The notes: a model not told the origin generated them from the letters alone. A stretch of DNA of 26,894 nt from Azospirillum sp. 47_25 (GCA_001917125.1 MNTU01000022.1:1-26894), one strand, 5' to 3'. Positions 16,164-24,029 are shown, counted from the first letter of the stretch. Numbers and translations are program-made.

Positions 16164-17927
16164 TTACAAATCATCTTCCTCCTCATTGGTATTTTTTTCA
16201 TCCTGCTTCGGAAGAGGAGATTGATAATCTGCCCGAAGATAAGACTTAATTTCCTCCTCTTTGTCTTCTTTCAGATGATTAAAGGCTGATGTCGTTTTTT
16301 CGCCAATCTCATTATCTTCTTTCAAAATTTCATAATCAGCCATTTCCTGACCGATTCGGTTGAGGCCTTTCTGCAAAAAAAGCCCGCTGTCTACAGGATG
16401 AACAGCCGCCATAGTCTGCTGCAGTTTATCCCGAGTAAAAGGTTTACCTCGGCTATTTTCCAAATTCGTCGCCAAACCGCCATAGCCGATGCTCTGTTTA
16501 ACCCGTGTCAAACCATAACGGCTCAAAGCCTCTTTCATACGAGAAGCGGTTTTTTGTCCTAACACGCCATCTTCTTTAAGTATCTCACCGTCTTCAAATG
16601 AATTCAATCCTTTCTGCAAAGCCGTCACGCCCCACGGAGATGCCTGACGTGCAACTTCGCGATAAGCCTGACTTAAAGAAACATTCCCGCTCAATTGTAA
16701 CTCACCGGTTTCTTCTGCCGGCTGTCTTTTAGATTGCGGTTCAATTTGTTTTCCAAACTCATCTCTTTTCACTGCTTCAGTTCCGTAATAATTGTCATAC
16801 CACTTCCTTTGAACCTCATCAGCTTGCTGCTTTCGCCGCATATCCTGATTTTCATACAGAAAATAACGCATACCGTTTTTTAGTTCATTTTCGCTGATAT
16901 GCTCCACCGGTTTGTAGAGCATATCTTCATACGGATTATTATTTTTCTGCAATTCCTCAAAAATAGATTTTTCCTTCACAGACATCTCTTTCTGTTTCGT
17001 TTCCTGTTCGACAAACCGTCCTTTATCAGGCAGAGTTGTTATAAATTCACCTTTAGACACCGGTGTAAGCGCAGCATAATTCCTGTCCGCTTTCTGAGGC
17101 AGATTAATCCGGGTACCTTCTCTCAGACTCATATTTTCGTTGATGCCCGAATAAACCGTGTTTATCCTTGCATTACGCTGTAATTCTTCTGCCAAATCTT
17201 TTTGCGAGACACCATTCCGCTTGGCAACCCACGCCAGATCCTCGCCGGCTCTGGCCTTCACACTCCGCGTCTCCATATCCTCAAATTTATAGCGCCGCAA
17301 AATTTCACGGTTTTCCAGAATTTCCCGCTGCAAATCTTCTTTCGTCAGCTTATCCCCGTATTTCCGATAAAGTTTAATCCCCAAGTCAACCATCGGTTCA
17401 TCTTGATCATCAAACATAAACTTCTTTTCTTCAATCATTTTTTGTAAATCACGCCCTAAATCATCAATCCGAGCTCCGCCTTTGGTTATCCAATCATTAT
17501 ATCCGGCTGCAGCCAAAGTATATCCATAGGAAATATTTCCCCAGAAATCATGATCATAAAGATACTCCCCATCTCCGGGAAGTTTAACGCCAAACACCAC
17601 CGGCTGCCGTCCTGACGAACTCACCTCATCCCTGCGGTAATAGCTTGGCAAAATTTCTTTCATCACCGGCTTATGATCCCATACTCCTCTGCGCTCGCCG
17701 TCACTGGTGGAATTACGATAAACTTTCACCAAGTTTTTTACATCCTGCGTCATCAGCTCAAAAGGTCTTATGAGAAGATTATTCCAGCTGTTTTCATTAT
17801 TATCCTCGCGCATTCTTATAATTTCAGGATCATTATGCCGTGACATCATATCCTGATAAACACGCTCTAAGGCTTTTTCATAGTCTTCTGAATCTGTTTC
17901 GCCGGCTTTGACAACATTATTTCTCAT
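16164..17927 (-). CDS. Multidomain protein: toxin-44-like domain, LysM-like segment, peptidoglycan-binding-like repeats
   Basis: A 587-residue hydrophilic protein without a signal peptide or membrane helix. Residues about 55-160 contain RRGVWDHKP (79-87) and YDHDFWGNISYGYTLAAAGYN (124-144), which resemble the conserved core of polymorphic-toxin domain Ntox44 (WDxK, then GNxxYG and a GA-rich end). Residues about 223-277 look like a LysM domain, ending LREGTRINLP. Two similar repeats near the C-terminus, ALQKGLN...ILKEDGVLGQKT (about 436-461) and FLQKGLN...ILKEDNEIGEKT (about 517-544), resemble small peptidoglycan-binding or hydrolase-associated modules. The tail is acidic. A GGAGG site precedes the ATG. 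The locus is AT-rich with an unusual leader. A cell-wall-targeted toxin or lytic effector is inferred; the domain call needs a profile search. Confidence 0.55.
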   Translation of the reverse strand: MRNNVVKAGETDSEDYEKALERVYQDMMSRHNDPEIIRMREDNNENSWNNLLIRPFELMTQDVKNLVKVYRNSTSDGERRGVWDHKPVMKEILPSYYRRDEVSSSGRQPVVFGVKLPGDGEYLYDHDFWGNISYGYTLAAAGYNDWITKGGARIDDLGRDLQKMIEEKKFMFDDQDEPMVDLGIKLYRKYGDKLTKEDLQREILENREILRRYKFEDMETRSVKARAGEDLAWVAKRNGVSQKDLAEELQRNARINTVYSGINENMSLREGTRINLPQKADRNYAALTPVSKGEFITTLPDKGRFVEQETKQKEMSVKEKSIFEELQKNNNPYEDMLYKPVEHISENELKNGMRYFLYENQDMRRKQQADEVQRKWYDNYYGTEAVKRDEFGKQIEPQSKRQPAEETGELQLSGNVSLSQAYREVARQASPWGVTALQKGLNSFEDGEILKEDGVLGQKTASRMKEALSRYGLTRVKQSIGYGGLATNLENSRGKPFTRDKLQQTMAAVHPVDSGLFLQKGLNRIGQEMADYEILKEDNEIGEKTTSAFNHLKEDKEEEIKSYLRADYQSPLPKQDEKNTNEEEDDL

Positions 17928-17942
17928 ATTCCTATTCCTCCA

Positions 17943-17969
17943 TAAAAAAATCCGTCATTTATGACGGAT
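17943..17969 (-). terminator. Second terminator-like hairpin directly before the toxin-like gene
   Basis: The 9-bp perfect arms ATCCGTCAT and ATGACGGAT (17950-17958 and 17961-17969) are followed on the minus strand by seven T. The ribosome site GGAGG starts two bases past the T run. No complete gene precedes it on that strand, so it lies in the leader of the toxin-like gene. Confidence 0.7.
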
Positions 17970-18012
17970 AAAAAACACAAACAACAAAACCCCGAATTAC
18001 TATTCAGGGTTT
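17970..18012 (-). terminator. First terminator-like hairpin in the toxin-like gene leader
   Basis: AAACCC-GAAT (17987-17997) pairs with ATTC-GGGTTT (18002-18012), with one mismatch inside the stem. On the minus strand it is followed by a U-rich stretch ending in six T. With the next hairpin it forms a tandem pair. Confidence 0.55.
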
Positions 18013-18042
18013 CAGGCACACTTATAGCAAGTGGCAATTCAC

Positions 18043-18071
18043 ATTATAAAAGAAAAATATCCTCGCGTCAA
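18043..18071 (-). promoter_or_regulatory. Near-consensus promoter facing the toxin-like gene
   Basis: Minus strand: TTGACG (18071-18066), a 17-base spacer and a perfect TATAAT (18048-18043). It is among the strongest promoter matches in the window. Confidence 0.65.
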
Positions 18072-18125
18072 GAATAAATTCCTAAAACTCAGAATAAAAA
18101 TTTTTAAAGAAATTTTCATTTTCTA

Positions 18126-18154
18126 TTGAATTATCAATTAACTTCTTCTATAAT
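18126..18154 (+). promoter_or_regulatory. Promoter of membrane protein copy 1, probably leaderless
   Basis: TTGAAT (18126-18131), a 17-base spacer and TATAAT (18149-18154). The ATG at 18161 lies six bases after the -10 box, where transcription would start, so the message probably has no leader. No ribosome site is present. Confidence 0.6.
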
Positions 18155-18160
18155 CTTTTT

Positions 18161-18649
18161 ATGACTGATACAAAAATTAAACTCTCCATCCCCGAAATAC
18201 TGCTGCATTTGGTGCTGCTGGCAGGCGCTTTTTGGTTTTTTACCTCTATTCTGAGATTCGTCATCGGCGATAAAAACGATAAACAAATTTTGATAAACAT
18301 CATATTTTTCTTAGAAGTGACGCTGGCTTTCTATTTTATACCTCTCAAACACCCGCTGAAAACAAGTAAATTTGGTTTCACATTGACTGTACTGGGCAGC
18401 ATCTTAAATATATATATCATGATTTTTTCCGCATATCTCACAATAAATCTTGTAAAACCTCGCCCACATTATCCATACTTTGAATTCGTCTACAATTTAA
18501 TGCCCCTGTTATTATGTCTGCCTCTGCTCACTTACATATCCGGTTTTATTAACAAAAAACTTTTTTATACCCTGACCAAAATCATATTTACCAGTTTTAC
18601 CATGGCACTTCTTTTCTCTCTGGGATACCTCGTCAAGATATATCTATAA
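18161..18649 (+). CDS. Four-helix membrane protein, tandem copy 1
   Basis: A 162-residue hydrophobic protein of no recognised family, starting MTDTKIKLSIPEILLH. Hydrophobic stretches near 15-37, 46-62, 72-97, 110-126 and 135-158 suggest four or five membrane helices. Conserved blocks shared with copy 2 are FYFIPLKH, LLLCLPL and TY(I/L)SGFI(N/D)KK. It is AT-rich, unlike the housekeeping genes nearby, which suggests transfer. After its TAA the frame still reads YAALQNLNPHPRI before a second TAA; copy 2 has that tail as part of its protein. It lies head to head with the toxin-like gene. An immunity role is only a hypothesis. Confidence 0.7.
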   Translation: MTDTKIKLSIPEILLHLVLLAGAFWFFTSILRFVIGDKNDKQILINIIFFLEVTLAFYFIPLKHPLKTSKFGFTLTVLGSILNIYIMIFSAYLTINLVKPRPHYPYFEFVYNLMPLLLCLPLLTYISGFINKKLFYTLTKIIFTSFTMALLFSLGYLVKIYL

Positions 18650-18698
18650 TACGCCGCCTTGCAAAACCTTAACCCTCATCCCCGCATATAATTTCTTA

Positions 18699-18726
18699 TT
18701 GCACTTTAAATTTTAATCTTTACACT
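18699..18726 (+). promoter_or_regulatory. Promoter of membrane protein copy 2, probably leaderless
   Basis: TTGCAC (18699-18704), a 16-base spacer and TACACT (18721-18726). The ATG follows six bases later at 18733 with no ribosome site, the same layout as copy 1. Confidence 0.45.
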
Positions 18727-18732
18727 AAACTG

Positions 18733-19257
18733 ATGACTGATACAAAAATTAAACTCTCCATCCCCGAAATACTGATGCATTTAGGGTTGCTGACAGTCGT
18801 TTTTTGGCTCTTTGCTTGTTCCCTGAGTTTTTTCATCGAAACGGAAAATCCTCAAAATTTATTAATACTTTCCACCGAAGTAACCCTCACCTTTTATTTT
18901 ATACCTCTAAAACACACGCTGAAGCCCAATAAATTTTTGTTCGCATTTACTGTGCTATTCAGCACCTTAAATATATTTGTCGTTTTTATCTCCTTATTTC
19001 TTGCAATCCATAATATAACACCTTATCCGCATTCTCCATATGAAGAATGCTTATTTAATTCAATACCGCTTCTTTTATGTCTTCCCCTGTTCACTTATTT
19101 ATCCGGCTTTATTGATAAAAAACATTTTTATACTCTTGCCGCAATTATATTTACCAGTTCTATCTTAGCGTTTGCACTTTTTCTCTCTTTGGATTTCGAC
19201 TCAGAAACATATGAATACGCCGCCTTGCAAAGCCTTAATCCTCATCCCTGCATATAA
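18733..19257 (+). CDS. Four-helix membrane protein, tandem copy 2
   Basis: A 174-residue paralogue of the preceding gene, offset by 572 bases. The first 14 residues are identical (MTDTKIKLSIPEIL), and FYFIPLKH, SIPLLLCLPLFTYLSGF and IIFTS are shared. The middle has diverged: it lacks about six residues near 40-55 and carries YPHSPYEECLFN where copy 1 has YPYFEFVYN. Its C-terminus runs 12 residues longer, through YAALQSLNPHPCI. No ribosome site is visible; the start is set by the conserved N-terminus and the promoter. Function unknown. The duplicated, diverged pair beside a toxin-like gene is typical of immunity genes but also of other fast-evolving membrane proteins. Confidence 0.7.
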   Translation: MTDTKIKLSIPEILMHLGLLTVVFWLFACSLSFFIETENPQNLLILSTEVTLTFYFIPLKHTLKPNKFLFAFTVLFSTLNIFVVFISLFLAIHNITPYPHSPYEECLFNSIPLLLCLPLFTYLSGFIDKKHFYTLAAIIFTSSILAFALFLSLDFDSETYEYAALQSLNPHPCI

Positions 19258-19303
19258 TTATCGGAATATGTAAGCGCGTTATTTTATCAATAAAAAAACC
19301 TTA

Positions 19304-19765
19304 TCACACAAACTTCATCGCATCCAGCACACCCTGCAGAATATAAGCGGCCGCTCCGGCATCCAGCGACTTTTTGCGTCTGGCTCGTGACAAATCCGCC
19401 TCTTTAATCATCATGCTTTCAACCGCGGAAGAAGACAGCCTTTCATCCCAAAAAAAATAAGGCAAGCCGGTCGCCTCGGCCACACGCTCCGCAAACTTAC
19501 GCACTTCCCGTGCCGTTTCGCCCTCTTCGCCGTTCATCTGCAGCGGCAAACCATAGACTATACCGCCGATTTCCTTTTCGGCAATAAGCTTCTTAATTTC
19601 CGCCAAATCGGCCGCCATATTGCTGCGACTGATAATTTTATATGGCGTCGCCGTCATTAACAACAAATCGGAAACCGCCGCTCCCAGCCGTTTGGAACCG
19701 TAATCAAACCCCAGCAGTGCCCGATACGGCGGCAACCCGGCCTTAAACTCTCGTAATGTCACCAT
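19304..19765 (-). CDS. ruvX: RuvX/YqgF putative pre-16S rRNA nuclease
   Basis: A 153-residue RNase H-fold protein needed for 5' maturation of 16S rRNA and formerly called a Holliday junction resolvase. Conserved elements are GFDYGSKRLG (19-28, Asp21), GIVYGLPLQMNGEEG (68-82), FFWDERLSS (104-112, Asp107/Glu108) and SLDAGAAAYILQG (133-145, Asp135). Length is typical. GGAG lies six bases before the ATG. It is divergent from tolB. Confidence 0.93.
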   Translation of the reverse strand: MVTLREFKAGLPPYRALLGFDYGSKRLGAAVSDLLLMTATPYKIISRSNMAADLAEIKKLIAEKEIGGIVYGLPLQMNGEEGETAREVRKFAERVAEATGLPYFFWDERLSSSAVESMMIKEADLSRARRKKSLDAGAAAYILQGVLDAMKFV

Positions 19766-19789
19766 ATTTCTCCTTATCCGTTAAAATTT

Positions 19790-19817
19790 AGCCTAACCTA
19801 AAATAAAGATTAGTCAA
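19790..19817 (-). promoter_or_regulatory. Possible ruvX promoter
   Basis: Minus strand: TTGACT (19817-19812), a 16-base spacer and TAGGCT (19795-19790). The -35 is good and the -10 weak. Confidence 0.35.
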
Positions 19818-19853
19818 ATTTATTTTTAGAACTATTTATAGTCTTTCTGATAA

Positions 19854-19884
19854 TTGATTATTAATATTCTCTGTTTAATATAAT
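19854..19884 (+). promoter_or_regulatory. Possible tolB promoter
   Basis: TTGATT (19854-19859) and a perfect TATAAT (19879-19884) lie upstream of tolB, but the spacer is 19 bases, longer than ideal. The leader would be about 30 bases. Confidence 0.35.
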
Positions 19885-19921
19885 CCCTAACTGAAACCCC
19901 CTTTCTAAATGGTGAAAAATA

Positions 19922-21226
19922 ATGAAACTCAAATACTTATTAGCCCTGGCTTTATGTCTGGTCTGGTCGCCTGCCAAAGCCGAACTGCAAATTGACGTCA
20001 ACGGCGCCATGCGCGACCCGCTGCCGGTGGCTTTCCCTGAAATGATCCACGAAGGATTCTTTCTCGGACAAACCGGCAACAAAATCCGTGACGTCGTTAT
20101 CGCTGACCTTGAACGCTCCGGTCTGTTCCGGATTATTCCCGAAGGCAGCTACATTCAAACCCTCACCTCAATTAACGAACAACCCAACTTCGTTGATTGG
20201 AAGGCAATTAACGCCCACGCCTTGGTTCAAAGCGCCATAACCGAAGTTGACGGCAATCATCTGCGAATTGAATTTCGCCTCTGGGACATTTATGCCCAGA
20301 ACCAGCTTAAAGGGCAGTCTTTCACCACCACAAAAGACAACTGGCGCCGCGTGGCCCACGTGATTGCCGATGCGATTTATGAACGCCTGACCGGTGAAAA
20401 AGGCTACTTTGACACCCGTATTGTCTATGTTTCCGAAACCGGCCCCAAAACCAAACGCACCAAACGTCTGGCCATTATGGATCAGGACGGCGAAAACCAT
20501 AAATTTCTTACCTCCGGCGCCTCTATGGTACTGACACCGCGCTTCTCGCCGAACCTGCAAAAGGTAACCTACATGTCTTATGCCGGCAACACGCCGCGGG
20601 TTTATATTCTTGACATTGAAACCGGACGGCAGGAACTGCTCGGAAACTTCCCCGGCATGACCTTTGCACCGCGTTTCTCGCCGGACAGCAGCAAAGTCGT
20701 CCTCAGTTATGCGTCCAACGGCAAGAGCGACATCTATGAAATGGACCTCAAAAATCGCCGCAGCAAACAACTGACTTCCGGCAATTCGATTAACACTTCA
20801 CCGAGTTATTCTCCCGACGGTTCGCAAATTGTCTTTAACTCCGACCGCGGCGGTAACCAGCAGCTTTATGTCATGAATGCCGACGGCAGCGACGTTCACC
20901 GCATCAGTTTCGGCTCCGGACGCTACGCAACCCCGGTCTGGTCTCCGCGCGGCGACTATATCGCCTTTACCAAAATGGCCGGCGGCCAGTTTTACATCGG
21001 CGTTATGTACCCTGACGGCTCCGGCGAACGCCTGCTGGCCAGCGGTTTTCTGGTCGAAGGGCCGACCTGGTCGCCGAACGGCCGTGTTCTGATGTACTTC
21101 CGCCAGGACAACAGCACCGCTTCTCCGGTTAAGCTCTACTCCATCGACCTGACCGGATATAACGAACGGCAGATTGTTACGCCGGGCGAAGGTTCCGACC
21201 CGGCATGGTCGCCGCTCCTGCCCTAA
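19922..21226 (+). CDS. tolB: Tol-Pal system protein TolB
   Basis: A 434-residue periplasmic protein, the usual TolB length. The N-terminus [20 protein letters not shown] is a signal peptide with an AKA cleavage site before ELQIDV. An alpha/beta domain (about 25-165) has [12 protein letters not shown] and [27 protein letters not shown] pieces. It is followed by a six-bladed propeller with repeated [18 protein letters not shown] and [10 protein letters not shown] blade motifs. TolB bridges Pal and the Tol inner-membrane complex during cell division. The usual neighbours tolQ, tolR, tolA and pal are absent: ruvX lies upstream and divergent, and a strong terminator follows immediately, so the gene stands alone. 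GGTGA before the ATG is a weak ribosome site. Confidence 0.96.
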   Translation: MKLKYLLALALCLVWSPAKAELQIDVNGAMRDPLPVAFPEMIHEGFFLGQTGNKIRDVVIADLERSGLFRIIPEGSYIQTLTSINEQPNFVDWKAINAHALVQSAITEVDGNHLRIEFRLWDIYAQNQLKGQSFTTTKDNWRRVAHVIADAIYERLTGEKGYFDTRIVYVSETGPKTKRTKRLAIMDQDGENHKFLTSGASMVLTPRFSPNLQKVTYMSYAGNTPRVYILDIETGRQELLGNFPGMTFAPRFSPDSSKVVLSYASNGKSDIYEMDLKNRRSKQLTSGNSINTSPSYSPDGSQIVFNSDRGGNQQLYVMNADGSDVHRISFGSGRYATPVWSPRGDYIAFTKMAGGQFYIGVMYPDGSGERLLASGFLVEGPTWSPNGRVLMYFRQDNSTASPVKLYSIDLTGYNERQIVTPGEGSDPAWSPLLP

Positions 21227-21232
21227 ACCAAT

Positions 21233-21264
21233 AAAAAACCTTCCCTTTTTCGGGAAGGTTTTTT
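21233..21264 (+). terminator. Intrinsic terminator after tolB
   Basis: A 13-bp perfect stem, AAAAAACCTTCCC (21233-21245) and GGGAAGGTTTTTT (21252-21264), has a six-base loop and starts six bases after the tolB stop codon. Confidence 0.92.
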
Positions 21265-21265
21265 A

Positions 21266-21293
21266 TTGCCTTTAACTTGGCGTATGATATTCT
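21266..21293 (+). promoter_or_regulatory. Possible HAD gene promoter
   Basis: TTGCCT (21266-21271), a 16-base spacer and TATTCT (21288-21293). The start would fall near the GGGAG ribosome site at 21301. It is a weak match, but a promoter is needed here because the tolB terminator lies just upstream. Confidence 0.3.
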
Positions 21294-21312
21294 CTTGCCA
21301 GGGAGAAAATCT

Positions 21313-21948
21313 ATGCCTGTAATCAAATACTGCATCTGGGATGTTGGCAACGTTATCTATAATTACACGCTTGAACCGGTTCACGACTGGTGCGAACGGC
21401 GCACTGCCGACCGGGAGACCTTTCTCCGCAACAAGGGAAAATTCAGCTATAACGACTATATGAAAGGTCTGGTTCCTTACGCCGAACTGTGCCGTCAACT
21501 CTGTGATTTTTATGCCGTTCCCTACCACAAAGACTATGCAATCGAACTCAACCGGGCTTTCCGCGTCGGCATTAAAGATTATTTTCCTCAAACCCGGCAA
21601 ACTCAGGAAGAATTGCAACAGCGGGGAATAGCCAACTGCATTCTCTCCAATGCCCTGCCGGTCCTGGCCGGAGACAACAAAGCCGCGGACATAATTCCTC
21701 CGGAAAGACAGTTTTGCTCCTTTGACCTGGGACTGCTGAAACCCGATCCGGAAATCTACCGCCGCGTACGCGAAAAACTGGGCTGCCGCTTTGAAGAACT
21801 CATCTTTGTCGATGACAAGCCCAAAAATACCAAAGCCGCCGCCGAATTAGGCATACACGCCGTCACCTTCAACCCGCAAACCATTATTGGGGATATACGC
21901 AAGATTATCTCTCCGCAAAAAATGCCGCATCAAACAAAATCAAGATAG
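21313..21948 (+). CDS. HAD-superfamily phosphatase, YihX-like
   Basis: A 211-residue HAD subfamily IA hydrolase. Motif I is IWDVGNVIYNY (8-18), with nucleophile Asp10 and the DxGN form seen in YihX. Motif II is CILSNALP, motif III LLKPDPEIY and motif IV FVDDKPKNTKAA, so the catalytic set is intact. YihX dephosphorylates glucose-1-phosphate, but HAD substrates cannot be set by motif alone. ATG 21313 is preferred over upstream candidates because GGGAG lies seven bases before it. Confidence 0.85.
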   Translation: MPVIKYCIWDVGNVIYNYTLEPVHDWCERRTADRETFLRNKGKFSYNDYMKGLVPYAELCRQLCDFYAVPYHKDYAIELNRAFRVGIKDYFPQTRQTQEELQQRGIANCILSNALPVLAGDNKAADIIPPERQFCSFDLGLLKPDPEIYRRVREKLGCRFEELIFVDDKPKNTKAAAELGIHAVTFNPQTIIGDIRKIISPQKMPHQTKSR

Positions 21949-21995
21949 AACTAACATAAGCTCGTAAAGTCCGGAAAAATAAGGCCGCCGTATCA

Positions 21996-22020
21996 TTAGT
22001 GTCACATCATCCGACACTAA
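21996..22020. repeat. 8-bp inverted repeat downstream of the HAD gene
   Basis: TTAGTGTC (21996-22003) and GACACTAA (22013-22020) form a perfect stem with a nine-base loop. It may end the HAD transcript, but no T run follows. It adjoins palindromic element B. Confidence 0.5.
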
Positions 22021-22025
22021 CTTGT

Positions 22026-22149
22026 AAAAGCTCGAAGAATGAGGCATATAGTAAGAAATAAAGGCGGAAGTACCGCAGCGTACATAAACGTACATGAGGA
22101 AACTTCCGACCTGAAATTTCTGTACTAGATGACCATTATACGAGCTTTT
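22026..22149. repeat. Palindromic in-frame repeat element, copy B
   Basis: The ends AAAAGCTCG (22026-22034) and CGAGCTTTT (22141-22149) are exact inverted repeats. Further pairs run inward: TAGTA/TACTA, AGAAAT/ATTTCT and CGGAAGT/ACTTCCG, so the whole 124 bases can fold into one long imperfect hairpin. The core (22077-22098) reads AGCGTACATA, AAC, GTACATGAG, as in copy A. A frame from ATG 22039 encodes AAYINVHE and stops at TAG 22126, the same frame and conserved TAG as copy A. The right end touches the lepA stop codon. Confidence 0.7.
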
Positions 22150-23954
22150 TATTGGTCGCCGATGCGCAACGCCTCAATAAACGCCGACTGCGGCACCTCT
22201 ACCTTACCGAACTGACGCATCCGCTGCTTGCCTTTTTTCTGCTTATCCAAAAGCTTGCGTTTACGGGTCACGTCACCGCCGTAACATTTTGCCGTAACAT
22301 CCTTGCGCAGGGCTGAAATCGTTTCGCGGGCGACCACTCGTCCGCCGATAGCCGCCTGTATCGGAATTTTAAACAAATGCCGCGGAATCAAATCCTTGAG
22401 ACGTTCGCAAATTTGCCGGCCGCGGGATTCCGCTTCGCTGCGGTGGCACAGAAAAGCCAAAGCATCCACCGGCTCTTCGTTAATCAAAATCTGCACTTTA
22501 ACCAAATCAGAAGGATGATAGCCGACAAGCTCATAGTCAAAGCTGGCATAACCGCTGGTAATTGACTTCAGACGATCGTAAAAATCAAAAACGATTTCAT
22601 TCAGCGGAATTTTATAAACCACCATCGCCCGATTGCCGACATAAGTCAAATCTTCCTGCTCGCCGCGGCGCTCGGTGCAAAGTTTCAGCACCGCCCCCAA
22701 ATACTCGTCCGGCACCAGAATTGTCGCCTTAACCCAAGGTTCTTCAATACTGGCAATGGTTGACGGATCCGGCATATCGGCAGGATTATGCAGTGTAATT
22801 TGATTGCCGTTGCTCAAATTGATTTTATAGGCAACCGACGGTGCCGTCGTAATCAAATCCAAATCAAACTCGCGCCCCAGACGCTCCTGAATAATTTCCA
22901 TATGCAGCAAGCCCAAAAAGCCGCAACGGAACCCCAGCCCCAAAGCGGCGGAATTCTCGTTCTGATAGTCAATGCTGGCATCATTCAGTTTCAGCTTTGC
23001 CAATGCGTCTTTCAAATTGTCATACTGACTGCTGTCCACCGGAAAAATCGAACAGAACACCACCGGTATGGAAGGTTTAAACCCTTTCAGGGGCTCGGCG
23101 CAAGGCTGCCGGTTATCCGTAATCGTATCCCCGACGCTGCAGTCGCTGACACTTTTGATACTTGCGGTAATAAAACCGACTTCACCGGGATACAGAGCCT
23201 CAACATCTTGCATCTTCGGCGTAAAAATACCTACCTTGTCAATTGAATAAACAGCATTGTTAGACATCATGCGAATTTGCTGCTTTTTACGCAAAACGCC
23301 GTCTTTCACCCGCACCAGAATAATAACGCCCAGATAAGAATCATACCAGCTGTCAATCAGCAAAGCCTGTAAAGGTTTGTCGGCATCACCCTGCGGTGCC
23401 GGCAAATACTTGACAATGCTTTCCAGCAGCTCGGGCACGCCTAGCCCCGACTTGCCGGAAGTCTCAACCGCATTGGACGTATCCAGCCCGATAACATCTT
23501 CAATCTGTTTCTTAACCCGCTCCGCATCGGCCGACGGCAAATCAATTTTATTCAAAACAGGCAGAATTTCGTGATTATTATCAATCGCCATATAAACATT
23601 GGCCAGCGTCTGCGCTTCCACCCCCTGCGTGGCATCCACCACCAGAACCGACCCTTCGCAGGAAGACAGGGAACGCGAAACCTCATAAGAAAAGTCCACA
23701 TGTCCCGGAGTGTCTATCAGGTTAAGCTGATAGGTTTTGCCGTCCTGCGCCTTATAATTCAAACGCACGGTCTGCGCCTTAATGGTAATGCCCCTTTCCC
23801 GTTCTATGTCCATGGAATCCAAAATCTGATCCTGCATTTCGCGTTTCTGCAAACCGCCGCAGTATTCAATAATCCGGTCGGCCAAAGTGGACTTGCCGTG
23901 ATCAATATGGGCAATAATCGCAAAGTTTCTGATTAAATCCAAATTTGTGGTCAT
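22149..23954 (-). CDS. lepA: Elongation factor 4 (LepA)
   Basis: A 601-residue translational GTPase, normal LepA length. G motifs are AHIDHGKST (15-23), RGITI (54-58), DTPGHVDF (81-88) and NKID (near 135-138). The LepA-specific C-terminal region contains [20 protein letters not shown] and ends [23 protein letters not shown]. LepA acts on ribosomes during initiation, assembly or stress-stalled elongation. The start ATG follows a weak GAGA site. The gene ends directly at palindromic element B, which may also serve as its terminator. Confidence 0.98.
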   Translation of the reverse strand: MTTNLDLIRNFAIIAHIDHGKSTLADRIIEYCGGLQKREMQDQILDSMDIERERGITIKAQTVRLNYKAQDGKTYQLNLIDTPGHVDFSYEVSRSLSSCEGSVLVVDATQGVEAQTLANVYMAIDNNHEILPVLNKIDLPSADAERVKKQIEDVIGLDTSNAVETSGKSGLGVPELLESIVKYLPAPQGDADKPLQALLIDSWYDSYLGVIILVRVKDGVLRKKQQIRMMSNNAVYSIDKVGIFTPKMQDVEALYPGEVGFITASIKSVSDCSVGDTITDNRQPCAEPLKGFKPSIPVVFCSIFPVDSSQYDNLKDALAKLKLNDASIDYQNENSAALGLGFRCGFLGLLHMEIIQERLGREFDLDLITTAPSVAYKINLSNGNQITLHNPADMPDPSTIASIEEPWVKATILVPDEYLGAVLKLCTERRGEQEDLTYVGNRAMVVYKIPLNEIVFDFYDRLKSITSGYASFDYELVGYHPSDLVKVQILINEEPVDALAFLCHRSEAESRGRQICERLKDLIPRHLFKIPIQAAIGGRVVARETISALRKDVTAKCYGGDVTRKRKLLDKQKKGKQRMRQFGKVEVPQSAFIEALRIGDQ

Positions 23955-23993
23955 TTTATCTCTGATATCCGTTTAAACTTTAATTTACATACA

Positions 23994-24022
23994 TAGATAG
24001 AGGATAAATTTATTTTAAGCAA
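23994..24022 (-). promoter_or_regulatory. Possible lepA promoter
   Basis: Minus strand: TTGCTT (24022-24017), a 17-base spacer and TATCTA (23999-23994), about 40 bases before the lepA start. Confidence 0.3.
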
Positions 24023-24029
24023 TATAATA

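Larger units (their letters stand above)
17928..18036 (-). promoter_or_regulatory. Candidate attenuator leader or small RNA
   Basis: The predicted transcript from the promoter at 18043-18071 starts near 18036. It carries a small stem (CACTT/AAGTG, 18019-18033) and then the two terminator-like hairpins before the toxin-like ATG. Most transcripts would be expected to stop at about 60 or 90 bases unless termination is relieved. No leader peptide was recognised. Confidence 0.4.

Noticed and set aside
22039..22128. A 29-codon gene inside palindromic element B
   Set aside because: It has no ribosome site and is best explained as the frame carried by the repeat; it is reported under the repeat instead.
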